Shown: positions 16,340 to 27,992 of the stretch, piece after piece
Layout of the letters: every line of letters starts with the position of its first letter
How positions within the stretch are numbered: the first letter of the stretch is position 1
NCBI GenBank assembly: GCA_947588965.1
Contig: CANQAN010000008.1
Location: 16,930 to 80,929 of the forward strand
Direction of reading: 5' to 3'
Source: an uncultured Helicobacteraceae bacterium
Lineage (GTDB): Bacteria; Campylobacterota; Campylobacteria; Campylobacterales; Helicobacteraceae
DNA length: 64,000 bases
Position numbers and translations under genes: made by a program
The notes under the pieces: model-generated
What the model was told of the DNA's origin: nothing
The model's database searches: none
What the model saw: only the letters and a program-made list of their open reading frames with translations

Positions 16340-18091
16340 CTAAGATTCATTCAAGATTGATTTAAAATTTTCTAACAATAATCTCACTTCACTCATTCCG
16401 ATCTCCCAAAAATTGCTATCCTCAATATCTAATCCAAAAATCCTCACCAGCTCCTTAGGTGATTTGCTCCCTCCTAAACTCAAAAATTCCTCGTATTTTT
16501 CTATGAAATCTGTCTGATTGTTCCGATAGATTCCAAACAAAGCGCAGACTAGAAGCTGTCCATAGCTGTATGCATAGCAATAAAAGGGCGTGTGGATAAA
16601 ATGTGGGATGTATGACCACCATAGCTTGTAATTGTCTGTTAAAATAACGCTTTTGCCAAACATTTTTTGATTTTCTTCTTGCCAAATCGCCTTTATGGTT
16701 TCTTTGTCTAATTCTCCTTCTTTTAAATGTATGAGACGCTCAAAATTTGTGAATACGTTTTGACGAAAGAGTGTGGCGAAAATATCCTCCAGCTTCCCAG
16801 AATAAACTTCTATTTTTTCTTCTCTGCTTAAATGTTTTTGAATTTTATCAAACAGCAACATCTCTGCGAAGACTGAAGCTGTTTCTGCTGTCGTTAAAGG
16901 TGTGTCCGCATTCAAATATCCGACTTTGTAGGAGAGTTTTTGATGGATTGTATGCCCTAGCTCATGAGCCATAGTGAATACATCGCGCCTCCTGTTTGTG
17001 TGATTGAGCATAAGATAGGGATGGGTACTTGGAGTGGCTCCGTGGCTGAATGCGCCGCTTCTTTTGTATTCGCGCGGATGGGAATCCACCCACCCCTCTT
17101 CAAATGCGCATTTTGCGATATTATAAAATGTCTCTGAAAACTCTCTGAAGGTTTCTAGGACGATATTTTTAGAATCTTCATAGCCAAAAGTCGCTTTATC
17201 TTTGCTAGAAAGAGGCGCATAGCGATCGTAATCATAGAGACAATCAAGTCCTAGAATTTTGGCTTTTAAGAGATAATATTCTTCTACGATTCCGACATTT
17301 TTGTTGATGGTCTCCACCATCGCATCGACACTTTTTTGAGTGGTTTGATTACTGATGTGTCTTGATTCTTCTAATGTTTTATAGCCACGTAATTGTGCAG
17401 TGATTTTGAGATCTTTTCTGATGACATTATAGATATAGGTGAGGAGGTCTAAATTCTCTTCTAGCACTCTACTTAGCGATTCTTGCGCCATTTTGCGCAC
17501 CTCTCTATCGCTTTCATAGAGTAAGCTTAAAACTTCCTCTTCGCCTACAAGCTTAGGAATTCCATTGCTGATAATCTCAAAACGTAAGCGACTTAAATGC
17601 TCATCAAACAAGCGTTTGAAGCTATCCACACTCACGGGCTGTGTTTTAAGCAGAATTTGCTCTTCTTTTAATGTTAATTGATGTTGGGATTCTTTGTCTA
17701 AAAGCTCCAAATAATAGCGATATTCCTTAGCGCATTCTATGAAATGGCGCTTGACTTCCGCTTTGATGGTGTTGAATTCTAGTGTAAAAAAGAGCAAATG
17801 TTCTGTGGCGCGATTTGTTTGCATTTCACATTCTGCATAAAACGCACCCTCTCTTGTATCTTGTGCAAAGCACAAAAATGCATAGGTCATAATCCTAGAA
17901 ATTTTTGCACAAAGCTCTTCATAGCGACGCACACTTTGATAAAAGGATTCTGTATTAAGCTCTTCTAAACGACCCTTGTATTGCTTCTCGAAAGACTGTG
18001 CTTCATTAAGTGTTGTTTGCATGGATTCTTGCAGGGAATGCTTGTTTTGAAAAAGGGCTGTAAGATTCCAAATATCTTGCGCATTAGACAT
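16340..18091 (-). CDS. pepF: Oligoendopeptidase F, M3 family
   Basis: This 583-residue cytoplasmic zinc metallopeptidase cleaves short peptides. The zinc motif HELGH (in TMAHELGHTIHQ) is at about residue 377, with the third ligand Glu in ETASVFAEM about 30 residues further. YDRYAPLS and FSHGATPSTHPYLMLN precede the active site as in M3B peptidases. The length is typical. It begins 13 bp after nuoN, which suggests that the complex I transcript runs into it. Confidence 0.92.
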   Translation of the reverse strand: MSNAQDIWNLTALFQNKHSLQESMQTTLNEAQSFEKQYKGRLEELNTESFYQSVRRYEELCAKISRIMTYAFLCFAQDTREGAFYAECEMQTNRATEHLLFFTLEFNTIKAEVKRHFIECAKEYRYYLELLDKESQHQLTLKEEQILLKTQPVSVDSFKRLFDEHLSRLRFEIISNGIPKLVGEEEVLSLLYESDREVRKMAQESLSRVLEENLDLLTYIYNVIRKDLKITAQLRGYKTLEESRHISNQTTQKSVDAMVETINKNVGIVEEYYLLKAKILGLDCLYDYDRYAPLSSKDKATFGYEDSKNIVLETFREFSETFYNIAKCAFEEGWVDSHPREYKRSGAFSHGATPSTHPYLMLNHTNRRRDVFTMAHELGHTIHQKLSYKVGYLNADTPLTTAETASVFAEMLLFDKIQKHLSREEKIEVYSGKLEDIFATLFRQNVFTNFERLIHLKEGELDKETIKAIWQEENQKMFGKSVILTDNYKLWWSYIPHFIHTPFYCYAYSYGQLLVCALFGIYRNNQTDFIEKYEEFLSLGGSKSPKELVRIFGLDIEDSNFWEIGMSEVRLLLENFKSILNES

Positions 18092-18104
18092 TAAAATCCT
18101 TTAA

Positions 18105-19592
18105 TCAAAACTCAAAAGAAGCGGTAATGAGTGCAGTAACATTTGTTAAAAGTCCATCAACAAAGAATGTAGAGAGGCACACATAGACCGTTGCGATTCC
18201 AATGACAATTTTGAGTGGCAATGTAACATTGCGCAAATAAATGCTTCCATCACTCACCAAAGGCTCCTTGAGGAACATATAGACGACCAATTTGAGATAG
18301 TAGTATGCTGCAATTGCGCTATTGACAGCCATAACAACAACCAAGAATAAATATCCATTATTCATAGCAACGCTCATAAGATAGACCTTGCCCCAAAACA
18401 CAGAAAAAGGCGGAATCCCTGCGAGGGAAAACATAAATAATCCCATAATCACTGCAGCCATAGGACAAAGCTTGATAAGTCCAGAAAATTTCGTGTAGGT
18501 GTGATCGTAACGTTTGTCCCATAATTGTTCTTTTGTGCGCGTGATCCAGAGCATTGCGAAGACTCCAAGATTTGTGAATAGGAATAAAAACCAATAGGCA
18601 AACAATGCAACAGATTGCACTTCACCGATAAGTATTGCGCTGAATGCAAAACCGGCGTGCGAAATGGAGCTGTAGGCCAACATCCTCTTAACATCTTCTT
18701 GAACGAGAGCGACGAGATTGGGCAATGTGATGGTTAAAATGATGAGCAAATAGACAATATTATGCGCAAAAACACTTCCTTCAATAAAAAAACCAAGAAT
18801 ACGTATGGCAACGACAAATGCTGCAATTTTGGGGACAATGGACATAAATCCTGCTAAAAAGGAGTTAGAACCCTCATAGACATCGGGAGTCCAAGTATGG
18901 AATGGCACCAAAGAAGCCTTAAAACCAAGTGAGGCGACAAAAAACACAAATGCACAAGGCACCAAAAGAGATTCTTGTGGCTTCATGGATAAAATATTTT
19001 TAACTCCCTCTAGCTCCAGATGTCCTGTAGCTGCATACAGAAGCATTGAGGCAAATGCAAAGCAACCCGCAGAGAGTGCGCCCATTGTGAAGTATTTTAT
19101 GGCTGCTTCAAATGCAGTTGCGCGATTATGCATGGCTATGAGCGCATAGAGTGCTAAAGAAGCAGTTTCTAGCCCTAGAAAAATCACAATCAAATGATCG
19201 CTACTCACCATAAATTGAAATCCTGAACACATAAGCAAGAATAGGGCGTAATATTCGGGATATTGAAACTCATGGAATCTCTGATAGCTTAGTGTTAAAG
19301 GAATAAATAAAATAGCTGCGGTAAGAATAATGAGCTGTCCGAGTATTGAGATTCCATCAATGAGAATTAAGTCAAAAAATGCCCTTTGAACATCGCTAAT
19401 GTTAAAGAGCAAGAGATAGCCCAAATCTAAGATTAAAAAGAGAATCGTTAGCATCGTATAGAGCTGTTTATTAGGTCTTTTGAGTCCCATATCCACAATC
19501 AAAATCACAAGCGCACCCACGATGGCTATGAGCATAGGGAAAATGCCAAATATATTTAAACTCTCCAACGATATGTTAAAAGTTTCTAACAT
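18105..19592 (-). CDS. nuoN: NADH-quinone oxidoreductase-type complex I, subunit N
   Basis: This 495-residue antiporter-like membrane subunit has about 14 helices and takes part in proton pumping. [28 protein letters not shown], in shorter pieces [19 protein letters not shown], is the conserved Mrp-antiporter motif with the channel lysine, and [10 protein letters not shown] is the second conserved block. The ATG at 19592 is chosen because it lies two bases after the nuoM stop behind GAGGAGGGAAGA; the upstream in-frame extension would overlap nuoM. It is the last gene of the nuo set. Confidence 0.94.
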   Translation of the reverse strand: MLETFNISLESLNIFGIFPMLIAIVGALVILIVDMGLKRPNKQLYTMLTILFLILDLGYLLLFNISDVQRAFFDLILIDGISILGQLIILTAAILFIPLTLSYQRFHEFQYPEYYALFLLMCSGFQFMVSSDHLIVIFLGLETASLALYALIAMHNRATAFEAAIKYFTMGALSAGCFAFASMLLYAATGHLELEGVKNILSMKPQESLLVPCAFVFFVASLGFKASLVPFHTWTPDVYEGSNSFLAGFMSIVPKIAAFVVAIRILGFFIEGSVFAHNIVYLLIILTITLPNLVALVQEDVKRMLAYSSISHAGFAFSAILIGEVQSVALFAYWFLFLFTNLGVFAMLWITRTKEQLWDKRYDHTYTKFSGLIKLCPMAAVIMGLFMFSLAGIPPFSVFWGKVYLMSVAMNNGYLFLVVVMAVNSAIAAYYYLKLVVYMFLKEPLVSDGSIYLRNVTLPLKIVIGIATVYVCLSTFFVDGLLTNVTALITASFEF

Positions 19593-19593
19593 T

Positions 19594-21189
19594 TTATCTT
19601 CCCTCCTCTTTAGTGTCTGTTTCATTGAGATTTTCTTCTTGTGGCTCTAAACTTTGCAGTTCCTCTAGTGCTTCTCCTAGTGGCATAAGTCCAAAGAAAT
19701 CCAATGCTTCCTGCGCGACAATTCTTGATTGCATGATAGCTATCATATTTCCTACACTCTTATTAATAGGTTCCAAAATAGGCTTTGGATAGATTCCAAG
19801 CCAAATGACGATGGCGACAAGTGGTAATAGGGCGCACAATTCACGTTTATTGAGATCGCGCAATTCACGATTTTCTTCTTTTATGACTTGACCAAAAAAC
19901 GTCCGTCGATATAAATGCAACATATAGGCCGCTCCAACGATAATACTGATTCCAGCGATTGCCGCTATAATATGAGAGACTTGAAAGAATCCCAAGAGGG
20001 ATAAAAATTCCCCCACAAATCCCATTGTAAGAGGCAAACCAGCCGAAGCCATAGCCATAATTCCAAAGATCGCTGCATAATTTGGCATAACTTTTGCGAT
20101 TCCACCAAATTCCACAATCATCTTTGTATGCCTACGTTCATAGAGCATTCCAACCAACATAAACAGCGCACCACTAATGATTCCATGACTGAGCATAAAA
20201 AACACAGAACCAGAAATCCCTTCAAGATTGAGTGCAAACACACCAATCATAATGACGCCCATATGTGAAATGGAGCTATAAGCAATCACCTGCTTAATGT
20301 CTTCTTGAGCAAATGCGACAAATGCCCCATAAATAATCATTATGAGGCACAAAATCGCAATAGGTGTTAAAAGCGCAACACTCGCATCGGGGAAAAGTGG
20401 CAGAGAAAAGCGCACAAAGCCATATGTCCCCATCTTTAAAAGCACAGCAGCAAGAATGATAGAACCGATCGTTGGAGCTTGTCCGTGCGCATAAGGTAAC
20501 CAAGTATGGAAAGGAAACATTGGAACTTTAATGGCAAATCCTGCAAAAAATGCGAGAAACAACCAGAGTTGCAAATCTTTTGGAATCGCGCTTAAACTGT
20601 ACCATTCTAATAAAGAAAAAGTCCAAACGCCACTCACGTCTGCATAATAATAGACTAAAAACAAGATTCCAACAAGCATGAGCATTGAGCCCAAAAAGGT
20701 GTATAAGAAAAATTTAACCGCCGCATAGATTCTGCTTCCACTTCCCCAAGCACCAATGATGTACAGCATAGGAATGAGGGATAATTCCCAGAAAACATAA
20801 AATAAAATCACATCAAGCGCACAGAAAACACCAATCATAATGCTCTCAAGACACAAGAGTGAAATGATGAGTTTTTTTGTTTCGTATTTTTCATTAAGGT
20901 AAATGAATCCAATCAAACTAATGAACGCACTCAAAAGAACTAAAAATAGAGAGATTCCATCAATACCTACAAGATAGCTGACTCCAAATGCCCTAATCAA
21001 AGGAAACGCGGTGATAAATTGGAACCCGTCTAGAGCTGTAGTGTCAAAGTTGTACCACAGCAACAATGTCAATCCAAATTCAATGGAGCTGATGACAACA
21101 GCATATGTCTTGAGATTTTCCTTAATGGCAATCGCTAGGATAGCACCTAATAGGGGAAAAAAGATAATTAAATTTAAAATATAATCCAT
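19594..21189 (-). CDS. nuoM: Complex I subunit M
   Basis: This 531-residue proton-pumping membrane subunit is homologous to Mrp antiporters. The channel glutamate lies in [16 protein letters not shown] (about residues 126-141). The lysine motif is in [19 protein letters not shown], and [11 protein letters not shown] is the later conserved block. The ATG at 21189 follows GGGAGGTCG and overlaps the nuoL end by 16 bases. The C-terminal 45 residues are an acidic soluble tail ([15 protein letters not shown]). Confidence 0.95.
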   Translation of the reverse strand: MDYILNLIIFFPLLGAILAIAIKENLKTYAVVISSIEFGLTLLLWYNFDTTALDGFQFITAFPLIRAFGVSYLVGIDGISLFLVLLSAFISLIGFIYLNEKYETKKLIISLLCLESIMIGVFCALDVILFYVFWELSLIPMLYIIGAWGSGSRIYAAVKFFLYTFLGSMLMLVGILFLVYYYADVSGVWTFSLLEWYSLSAIPKDLQLWLFLAFFAGFAIKVPMFPFHTWLPYAHGQAPTIGSIILAAVLLKMGTYGFVRFSLPLFPDASVALLTPIAILCLIMIIYGAFVAFAQEDIKQVIAYSSISHMGVIMIGVFALNLEGISGSVFFMLSHGIISGALFMLVGMLYERRHTKMIVEFGGIAKVMPNYAAIFGIMAMASAGLPLTMGFVGEFLSLLGFFQVSHIIAAIAGISIIVGAAYMLHLYRRTFFGQVIKEENRELRDLNKRELCALLPLVAIVIWLGIYPKPILEPINKSVGNMIAIMQSRIVAQEALDFFGLMPLGEALEELQSLEPQEENLNETDTKEEGR

Positions 21190-23039
21190 GCGACCTCCCA
21201 ATAAAAAATAAACAACAATACCAGCAATGCCACGATGCCAAAAAACATAACCTTAAGCATTTTTGATAGATTGCCACCCTGTAAAAAGCGCATATTTACG
21301 CCACCACCCTGCAGGATTCTTGCAATCATATCCACTATGAAGTCAATGACACTCTTATCAATATTCCATGATACTTTTGAGAGCCTGAAATAATTTTGAA
21401 TGAATAGCCAATTATAAAAGGCTGGAATGTAATATTGATGGCTTAGGACTTTATAGACGAATGTTTCTTGCCATTTTGGAGAGAATCCTCCGCTCTTGTA
21501 TTTAAAAATCGCGAATCCGATTCCGCTTAATGCCACAATCAAAGCAACAGCAATCAAAGTCCAAAGTGTCTGTGATTCTAAATTTGCCTCAAAATTGGGA
21601 AGGGTTTGGAGGATAAAATGATGGAAACTCTTTTCAAAAAATCCAGCAAAGACGGCCAAAATGCCAAGGGGCAACATGGCATAGAGCATGTAAGAATAGG
21701 CCTCATGGGGATGACTCTCATCATGTCTTTTGTCTCCAAAAAATACAAGCATAATCAGCCTGAAGCTGTAAAAAGCTGTCAAAAATGCACCAAGCAATAA
21801 TGCAACATAAAGCACATAGGCACCACTTCCAAATGCAGCTTCTAGGATTTTATCTTTTGAGAAAAATCCAGAAAATGGATAGATTCCGGCAAGGGCGATG
21901 GAGGCTAGAATCATTAAAATAGCTGTATATTTGAGGGGTGCATACAGGGAACCCATTTTGGTAATGTCTAATTTGTCATGCATGGCATGCATGACATTTC
22001 CAGCACCTAAGAACAGCAAAGACTTGAAAAATGCGTGTGTTGCGAGGTGGAATAGGGCAATCCAATAAGCCTCTAATCCTGCGGCAACAAACATGTATCC
22101 AAGTTGTGAAAGTGTGGAATAAGCGATAATGCGCTTCAAATCGCGATTGACTAATGCCATTGTTGCGGCAAAGACAGCAACAAAAGCTCCCAAACAAGCA
22201 ATCGCAAAGCCAATTTCAGGGATCATAGCATAGAGGGGGTTGGCACGAATGACGAGATAGACGCCTGCTGTAACCATTGTTGCGGCATGGATTAATGCCG
22301 AGACGGGTGTGGGTCCCTCCATTGCATCTGCTAACCAAGTGTGGAGCGGGAATTGTGCGCTTTTACCCATTGCGCCGATAAACAATAAGACCCCCATAGC
22401 AATTAAAATTTCCTTAGGAGCTTCATAGACATTACTGAGAACCTCTTCGTAGTTCAACGACCCAAAAACCCAATAAATCAAAAAGATTCCAAGCAACATT
22501 CCAAGATCGGCTATGCGATTCATAATGAAAGCCTCGTTTGCGGCAAAGGAGGCTGAATTGCGCTCATACCAGAATCCAATCAACATCCAAGAACACAGAC
22601 CAACGCCCTCCCAGCCGATAAATAATCCTGCAAAATTATCACTCATCACAAGAATAAGCATAGAGAAAACAAAGGCACTCAAATAGACAAAAAAGCGATT
22701 AAAGCTCCTGTCATGGCTCATATAACCTATAGAATAGACATGTACACATAAAGAGACCAGCGTCACCACGAGCATCATTGTTGCGCTGACACTATCTACG
22801 AGGAATCCAAAGGGAATGTAAAGCCCTCCCGCGCTAATCCAATCCATAAGCGTCACTTTTAATGCGATTCCACCTTGAAAGATATAGATAAACAACAGAA
22901 GCGATGAAATGAATGAAACACCAAGCATAAGCGAGGCAAACACACCAACACCAATAAATTTTTCTTTAGAGGCAAAGGGAATCCCAAAACAAGAACCAAC
23001 AAGAGGCGCAAACAGCGCACTATATAAAATGACTTCCAT
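21174..23039 (-). CDS. nuoL: Complex I subunit L
   Basis: This 621-residue antiporter-like subunit has a long C-terminal region that in known structures forms the lateral helix. Conserved blocks are FIGWEGVGLCSWMLIGFWY (channel Glu, about residues 140-158), AMGKSAQFPLHTWLADAMEGP (about 224-244), and IAYSTLSQLGYMF with the following HATHAFFKSLLFL. The last transmembrane helix is near residues 595-617. The ATG at 23039 is followed four bases later by the end of nuoK. Confidence 0.95.
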   Translation of the reverse strand: MEVILYSALFAPLVGSCFGIPFASKEKFIGVGVFASLMLGVSFISSLLLFIYIFQGGIALKVTLMDWISAGGLYIPFGFLVDSVSATMMLVVTLVSLCVHVYSIGYMSHDRSFNRFFVYLSAFVFSMLILVMSDNFAGLFIGWEGVGLCSWMLIGFWYERNSASFAANEAFIMNRIADLGMLLGIFLIYWVFGSLNYEEVLSNVYEAPKEILIAMGVLLFIGAMGKSAQFPLHTWLADAMEGPTPVSALIHAATMVTAGVYLVIRANPLYAMIPEIGFAIACLGAFVAVFAATMALVNRDLKRIIAYSTLSQLGYMFVAAGLEAYWIALFHLATHAFFKSLLFLGAGNVMHAMHDKLDITKMGSLYAPLKYTAILMILASIALAGIYPFSGFFSKDKILEAAFGSGAYVLYVALLLGAFLTAFYSFRLIMLVFFGDKRHDESHPHEAYSYMLYAMLPLGILAVFAGFFEKSFHHFILQTLPNFEANLESQTLWTLIAVALIVALSGIGFAIFKYKSGGFSPKWQETFVYKVLSHQYYIPAFYNWLFIQNYFRLSKVSWNIDKSVIDFIVDMIARILQGGGVNMRFLQGGNLSKMLKVMFFGIVALLVLLFIFYWEVAWIIF

Positions 23040-23042
23040 GCG

Positions 23043-23345
23043 CTAACCTTCCATAATCTGTAGATTATCTAAATCCAATGTGTGGTATTTTCTATACCAA
23101 GCTATCAGTAGCCCAACACCAACGGCAACTTCACTTGCGGCAACTGCAAGAATAAAAAAGGCAAATATCTGACCGTCTAAATCATTTAAATACCTTCCCA
23201 CAGCGACGAATCCAATGCTCACCGCACTCAAAATAATCTCTGTGGAGAAAAAGAGCATCAGCAGATTTTTGCGTCTTAATATCCCAAAGACACCAATCAT
23301 AAACATAAGACTTGACAGAATTAAATAATGATTCAGTGTTATCAT
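23043..23345 (-). CDS. nuoK: Complex I subunit K
   Basis: This 100-residue membrane subunit has three helices. The two buried glutamates needed for proton transfer in the family are visible in FSTEIILSAVSIGFV (about residue 36) and AASEVAVGVGLLIAW (about residue 70). Its ATG overlaps the nuoJ stop by four bases. Confidence 0.95.
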   Translation of the reverse strand: MITLNHYLILSSLMFMIGVFGILRRKNLLMLFFSTEIILSAVSIGFVAVGRYLNDLDGQIFAFFILAVAASEVAVGVGLLIAWYRKYHTLDLDNLQIMEG

Positions 23346-23902
23346 TCCAAATCCCCCTTAGGTTCTTGTTCATTGAGTGTTAAAGAATAACGCATTCCTT
23401 TCCCTGCTAAGACGATTCCAGCAATCATAGCGACAAGCAACATAATCGCAGCAATTTCAAAGGGAATCAGAAATTTTGTGAAAAGTACATATCCAATCAT
23501 CTGCACATTTCCGACATTTTCTTTAATAGGTGTGGTGGCTGCCAAGTTTTGTGTGAGATTATCAGCAATCACAGGGGCAATCACAATCAACACTAGCAAT
23601 AATGCGCCAAGCAAGGTTAGAGAAAACAACATCTTAGGATTTCCAATCCTTTCTTTTGCCAATTTTTCACTATCAAAAAACATCATTGCAAAGGCATACA
23701 GAGCAACGACGGCCCCAGTATAGACTGCGATTTGGACAACTCCTAAGAATTCCGCTCCAAGCAAGAAAAAAAACGCAGAAATAAAAATCATTCCCGCTGC
23801 TAATGCGCTTAGAGCATACAGAATATCGCGCGTGGTTACAACCACCAAAAAGGCACTCAAAGTCAATGCGCTAAAAACATAAAATGCAATCGCTTCAAAC
23901 AT
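23342..23902 (-). CDS. nuoJ: Complex I subunit J
   Basis: This 186-residue membrane subunit has five helices. The third helix carries the family pattern VVQIAVYTGAVVALYAFAMM (about residues 55-74), whose pi-bulge is involved in coupling. A long periplasmic or cytoplasmic loop follows helix 4, and the helix near residues 144-165 ends the membrane part. It overlaps nuoK by four bases and lies 12 bp after nuoI. Confidence 0.94.
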   Translation of the reverse strand: MFEAIAFYVFSALTLSAFLVVVTTRDILYALSALAAGMIFISAFFFLLGAEFLGVVQIAVYTGAVVALYAFAMMFFDSEKLAKERIGNPKMLFSLTLLGALLLVLIVIAPVIADNLTQNLAATTPIKENVGNVQMIGYVLFTKFLIPFEIAAIMLLVAMIAGIVLAGKGMRYSLTLNEQEPKGDLE

Positions 23903-23914
23903 TATCTCTCCCTT

Positions 23915-24529
23915 TTATGCGTTAGATTCTGCATTTTCTAGTGGTTTTTCTAGATATTTTAGAGGTGTCGCTTTGATGCGTTTGTCTGCATCTTTGCTTA
24001 TGCTGCCCACACCATCAAATTCACAATCTTTACCACTCAAAACCCTGTCTATTGGTGTGAGCATATCGCTCTTTAGGGCAAACGAAGCACGTTGCTCACT
24101 CGCGTTTTCGTAACGTTTTCCATGTACAATGGCAAGTTCTGGGCAGACCTCTGCACACAATCCGCAATAGATGCAACGTCCAAAATTGATTGTGTATTCA
24201 AAGATATGTTTGCGCTTATCTTCGCCATAACCCGTTTCCATGCGAATGCAATTTGCAACACAAATTTTTTCACAAAGTCCGCATCCTATGCAACGTTCAT
24301 GTCCGCTCTCTAGCAGTCTTTTGAGCTCATGTACGGCGCGATAACGTGGGCTTAAGGGTAATTTTTCAAAGGGATAGCAAACAGTAACTTGTGCCTTGCA
24401 TCCCTCCTTAAATACGAGCCAAAGTCCTACAAACAATTCCCCTTTCAATGCACGTTCCCAAAAACGCACAAATTTTTGCGCATGGGTTAAGGGTGCGGTT
24501 TTTTCAAAAATCTTAATGTAGCGACTCAT
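23915..24529 (-). CDS. nuoI: Complex I subunit I, 2x[4Fe-4S] protein
   Basis: This 204-residue peripheral subunit carries clusters N6a and N6b. The ligands are [15 protein letters not shown] (about residues 75-89) and [13 protein letters not shown] (about 114-126). The ATG at 24529, behind AGGAGGGATTC, overlaps the nuoH stop by four bases and gives [10 protein letters not shown]; the longer in-frame version runs through nuoH and is rejected. The C-terminal tail of about 60 residues after the clusters is longer than in E. coli. Confidence 0.95.
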   Translation of the reverse strand: MSRYIKIFEKTAPLTHAQKFVRFWERALKGELFVGLWLVFKEGCKAQVTVCYPFEKLPLSPRYRAVHELKRLLESGHERCIGCGLCEKICVANCIRMETGYGEDKRKHIFEYTINFGRCIYCGLCAEVCPELAIVHGKRYENASEQRASFALKSDMLTPIDRVLSGKDCEFDGVGSISKDADKRIKATPLKYLEKPLENAESNA

Positions 24530-25524
24530 TGAATCCCTCCTAGACAAACAATGCCCGTGATGAATACATTGAGAAGTGCCAAAGGAAATAAGACTCTCCA
24601 GCATAATCCCATTAATTGATCAGGGCGTACATGTGGGTATGCAGCCCTTGCCCACATAAAAAGAAAGATAAAAAACGCAACTTTTAAAATGATTGCGATT
24701 CCGCCGGGAATGAGCCATAAAGGATTGAATCCCCCTAAAAAAATGAGAGAAACGACAAAGGAGAATGAAAACATGCTTGCATATTCACCGATGAAAAACA
24801 TTCCCCATCGCATTCCTGCATATTCTGTCGCATAGCCCGATACAACCTCTGCTTCATGCTCTAGCAAGTCAAAGGGCGTACGATTCAACTCTGCATATCC
24901 CGCAAATAAAAATAAAAGAAATGCTAAAGGCTGTGAAAATATCAACCAATCCGTGATGCCGCCACTTTGATAGCGGTTAATCTCCACAAGAGATAGAGAA
25001 CCAACGAGCATTAAAGGGGACAAGAGAGACAAGCCAGAAACCACCTCAAAGCTTAAGAGTTGCACAGCCGTCCTTGCAGCACCTAAAATTGACCATTTGC
25101 TGTTTGCACTGATTCCACCAAGTAGAGGACCATACATTCCTGCAGCTCCAACGCTTAGGAAAAACAGAATCCCCACATTAATGTCTGAAATAATAGGCGT
25201 GATTGTGCGACCTAAGAATTCAAAATTTGGCAAAAAAGGAATCGGTGCCATCGCAATAAAGGCCGTCGCGGCTGTGATAACAGGGGCGATTCTGAATATT
25301 AAGCGATTTGCGCCGCTTGGAACAATGTCTTCTTTTGTGAATAGTTTGATCCCATCTGCTAAGATTTGTAAGAGCCCAAAAGGTCCCACCACAGAAGGTC
25401 CAACGCGCTGCTGGAATCGCGCCAAGACCTTGCGTTCTATATATGTCGCAAACCCTCCAAGCATCGAAAATACAAGCACAACAAGTAAAATTTTAACGAG
25501 CACTTCAATCACATCCACTATCAT
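24526..25524 (-). CDS. nuoH: Complex I subunit H
   Basis: This 332-residue membrane subunit helps form the quinone chamber. [19 protein letters not shown] (about residues 29-47) and [14 protein letters not shown] (about 55-68) are the signature loops, and [21 protein letters not shown] near residue 200 carries the E-channel acidic residues. The ATG at 25524 overlaps the nuoG stop as ATGA and begins [11 protein letters not shown]; the longer in-frame ORF is inside nuoG. Confidence 0.96.
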   Translation of the reverse strand: MIVDVIEVLVKILLVVLVFSMLGGFATYIERKVLARFQQRVGPSVVGPFGLLQILADGIKLFTKEDIVPSGANRLIFRIAPVITAATAFIAMAPIPFLPNFEFLGRTITPIISDINVGILFFLSVGAAGMYGPLLGGISANSKWSILGAARTAVQLLSFEVVSGLSLLSPLMLVGSLSLVEINRYQSGGITDWLIFSQPLAFLLFLFAGYAELNRTPFDLLEHEAEVVSGYATEYAGMRWGMFFIGEYASMFSFSFVVSLIFLGGFNPLWLIPGGIAIILKVAFFIFLFMWARAAYPHVRPDQLMGLCWRVLFPLALLNVFITGIVCLGGIQ

Positions 25525-27992
25525 TTTACAGCCTTTAAGGAAACATTTGCATAGCGCGAATGTGGGAATAGCAAATGGGCATCCAAGCCACACACGCCAA
25601 GTGCGCCAAACTCTCCCTCCATTCCCTCATCAATCACAACATCAACTTCTAAGCTCTCTCCATTTTCAAAACACAATTCTACTCTGTCTTTAATCCCTAG
25701 CTTTTCTGCGTATTTTGGACTGACTTGAAAGCCATTTTTTGCATCCAAATGCGGACTTGCTAGGGTGCTTTTTGAGAAATGTGAGACGCTGTCTCTGGCA
25801 TAGACATTGTAGGGCTTGAGTGTCTCTAATGAGATGTTTTCAGTTTCTGATAAAATCTGTGTGTATTGAATGTCTAAGAGATAGCCACGTACCTCTGAAC
25901 CATCATTTAAGAATCCAAATTCTAAGGAATCATATTCTACATTTTTGAAGCCCTTGTCTATGGGCAATTCTTTTGTGTAATCGATGGTATTTTCAAACTC
26001 TAAGCCTAATGCCTTAGCAATATCATTGAGTTCATAGCCATAATAGGGTGTTGCGGGGGCGATTGGGACGACCCTTCTGTCGACATTGACTAATGTTCCC
26101 TCTTGCTCGCTCAAATAGGGCATACGCAATGCGCTCTCCTCTGAAGTGCCAATTTTGTATTGTCCATCGACATTATAGCCGATACTGTAGCCTACAGGCT
26201 CTTTTTGCAATTCACAAATCAAAGCAATCCCCAAAGCATTCGCAGTCGGCGGCAATAACAGAATCTTAACTTGGCTCAAAGCTTCGATATAGCCTAGAAT
26301 CTTAGCGATATTTTGGGCATTCTTCGCACGATATACATCAAATCCAACGACAAGAACAGGATTTTGCGCTCCTTGTAAAGCTTCTTTGGCTGCGTTGATG
26401 GCATTCTCTATGGATTCTCCACAATATGCACTCAAATCACTACATATCACTTCAATTTCTTCGTTAATTTTTTCAACCTTTTCTGATTTTATCAACTTTT
26501 CTTTCCCATTTTCATCTAAAATCACATTTCCATTTTCATCAAGAGCTTTTTCTGTGATGGTCTTTTTCACCTCTTTTGTCTGTGTTTTTTGAATCTTTTT
26601 TTCATGGCTTTCAATCTGCTTTCTTAGGAAGTTTGGCATTTTGTCTCTTTCTATGCAAATGCTTGCTAGGAGTAGAGCCATAGCCTCTTCGGTATCGGGC
26701 TTGTAGATTCCATTAATTGGAGACTTGACGAAGCGATTGGCAATCACATCTTGCATGGTGTGGAAGTAGGCGAGGTTTGCACCCTTATTCTGCTTCATTG
26801 CGTTATTAATAGAATGTGTTACGACAGGCATATCATAGCTCAATGCACCGCCAAAACATATGACAAAAGTACTCTCCGTGATTTCTTTTTGATTTGTATT
26901 TCCTAGTGTTCCGGATATTTTAGAATAAGTCTGCAAAAACTGCCCAAAAGGATAGACACTCTCGCAGACTAGATGATAACCAAATTTTTCTCTTAAAAGC
27001 TGTAAGATATAAGCCTCTTCATTGCTAATATCACCAGAAAACTTAATTGTCTGCGCTTCTTTGAAAGCGGCAATGCTCTTATTAAAAGATTCCTTGTCTT
27101 TTTGAATGTGCTGATTATTTTGTGTGAAAGCAAAGCGCCCTGCAGGGCATAAAGTGGAGAAATTCCAATCACTGATAACGCGATACACCTCTCTCTCATT
27201 TCCGCTGATTCCTTTTTGCTTGACTTCATAGGTTAATGCACAGCCATTCCCACAATGTACACAAGTGCTGTGAATTTTCTCTAATTCCCATGCATTAGAG
27301 CGATATTGAAAATGTCCAACACCAAGCGCACCCACAGGACACACGCTGACACATTCTGCGCAGTCTCCACAAGCACTCGCATCGACACCATTTAAGCCAA
27401 TGAGAGATTTTTTAAACTTTGTCCAAACGCCATAGGCATCCTTTGGCATGGAATCTTTATAGGCTTTGTCAGGCATTTCACCATCGCGCTTGATGGCCTT
27501 GATGTTTGTTCGTCCGATTTTGTCCTTACAGAGAGTTACGCAACGTTCGCACACAATGCAGAGATTCGGATCGTAGAGAGCTTTCCCCCATTGATCAAAA
27601 GACTTTGCTTCGTCTTTAATGGCATAGTTTTGCTCTTCTACTCCCACATAATGCACATAGTTTTGTAGTTCGCATTCTCCGCTCTTATCGCACACACCGC
27701 ATTGTAAGGGATGATTGACAGCATAAGTTTTCATGATTGCCAAACGTTCCTCTTCAATCTCGGGTGTATTGACAATGATTTGCATTCCATCTTTGACTTT
27801 TGCATTACAGGCATACACGCGTTTTCCGTCCGCTTCTACCATGCACATTTTACAAGCAAGTGTCGGCGATGAGCAAGAGAGATAGCAGATTGCTGGGATA
27901 AATTTATCATGTGCGCGCGCGACATTAAGGATGCTTTCTCCCTCTAAACAAGAGATTTCGCTTCCATCAATTGTTATTTTTATTTCTTCCAT
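25521..27992 (-). CDS. nuoG: Complex I subunit G
   Basis: This 823-residue Fe-S subunit carries an N-terminal 2Fe-2S domain (CYLSCSSPTLACKMCMVEA and CNAKV, residues about 37-70), the HPLQCGVCDKSGECELQNYV histidine-ligated cluster motif (about 94-113), two 4Fe-4S groups (CIVCERCVTLCKD and CGDCAECVSVCPVG) and the CVHCGNGCALTYEV motif of the molybdopterin-oxidoreductase-like domain. The C-terminal part continues the degenerate oxidoreductase fold. A charged insertion near residues 490-520 contains two near-repeats, ALDENGNVI and LDENGKEKL. The N terminus, by losing NuoE/NuoF, should connect to the two unusual proteins upstream. Confidence 0.94.
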   Translation of the reverse strand: MEEIKITIDGSEISCLEGESILNVARAHDKFIPAICYLSCSSPTLACKMCMVEADGKRVYACNAKVKDGMQIIVNTPEIEEERLAIMKTYAVNHPLQCGVCDKSGECELQNYVHYVGVEEQNYAIKDEAKSFDQWGKALYDPNLCIVCERCVTLCKDKIGRTNIKAIKRDGEMPDKAYKDSMPKDAYGVWTKFKKSLIGLNGVDASACGDCAECVSVCPVGALGVGHFQYRSNAWELEKIHSTCVHCGNGCALTYEVKQKGISGNEREVYRVISDWNFSTLCPAGRFAFTQNNQHIQKDKESFNKSIAAFKEAQTIKFSGDISNEEAYILQLLREKFGYHLVCESVYPFGQFLQTYSKISGTLGNTNQKEITESTFVICFGGALSYDMPVVTHSINNAMKQNKGANLAYFHTMQDVIANRFVKSPINGIYKPDTEEAMALLLASICIERDKMPNFLRKQIESHEKKIQKTQTKEVKKTITEKALDENGNVILDENGKEKLIKSEKVEKINEEIEVICSDLSAYCGESIENAINAAKEALQGAQNPVLVVGFDVYRAKNAQNIAKILGYIEALSQVKILLLPPTANALGIALICELQKEPVGYSIGYNVDGQYKIGTSEESALRMPYLSEQEGTLVNVDRRVVPIAPATPYYGYELNDIAKALGLEFENTIDYTKELPIDKGFKNVEYDSLEFGFLNDGSEVRGYLLDIQYTQILSETENISLETLKPYNVYARDSVSHFSKSTLASPHLDAKNGFQVSPKYAEKLGIKDRVELCFENGESLEVDVVIDEGMEGEFGALGVCGLDAHLLFPHSRYANVSLKAVK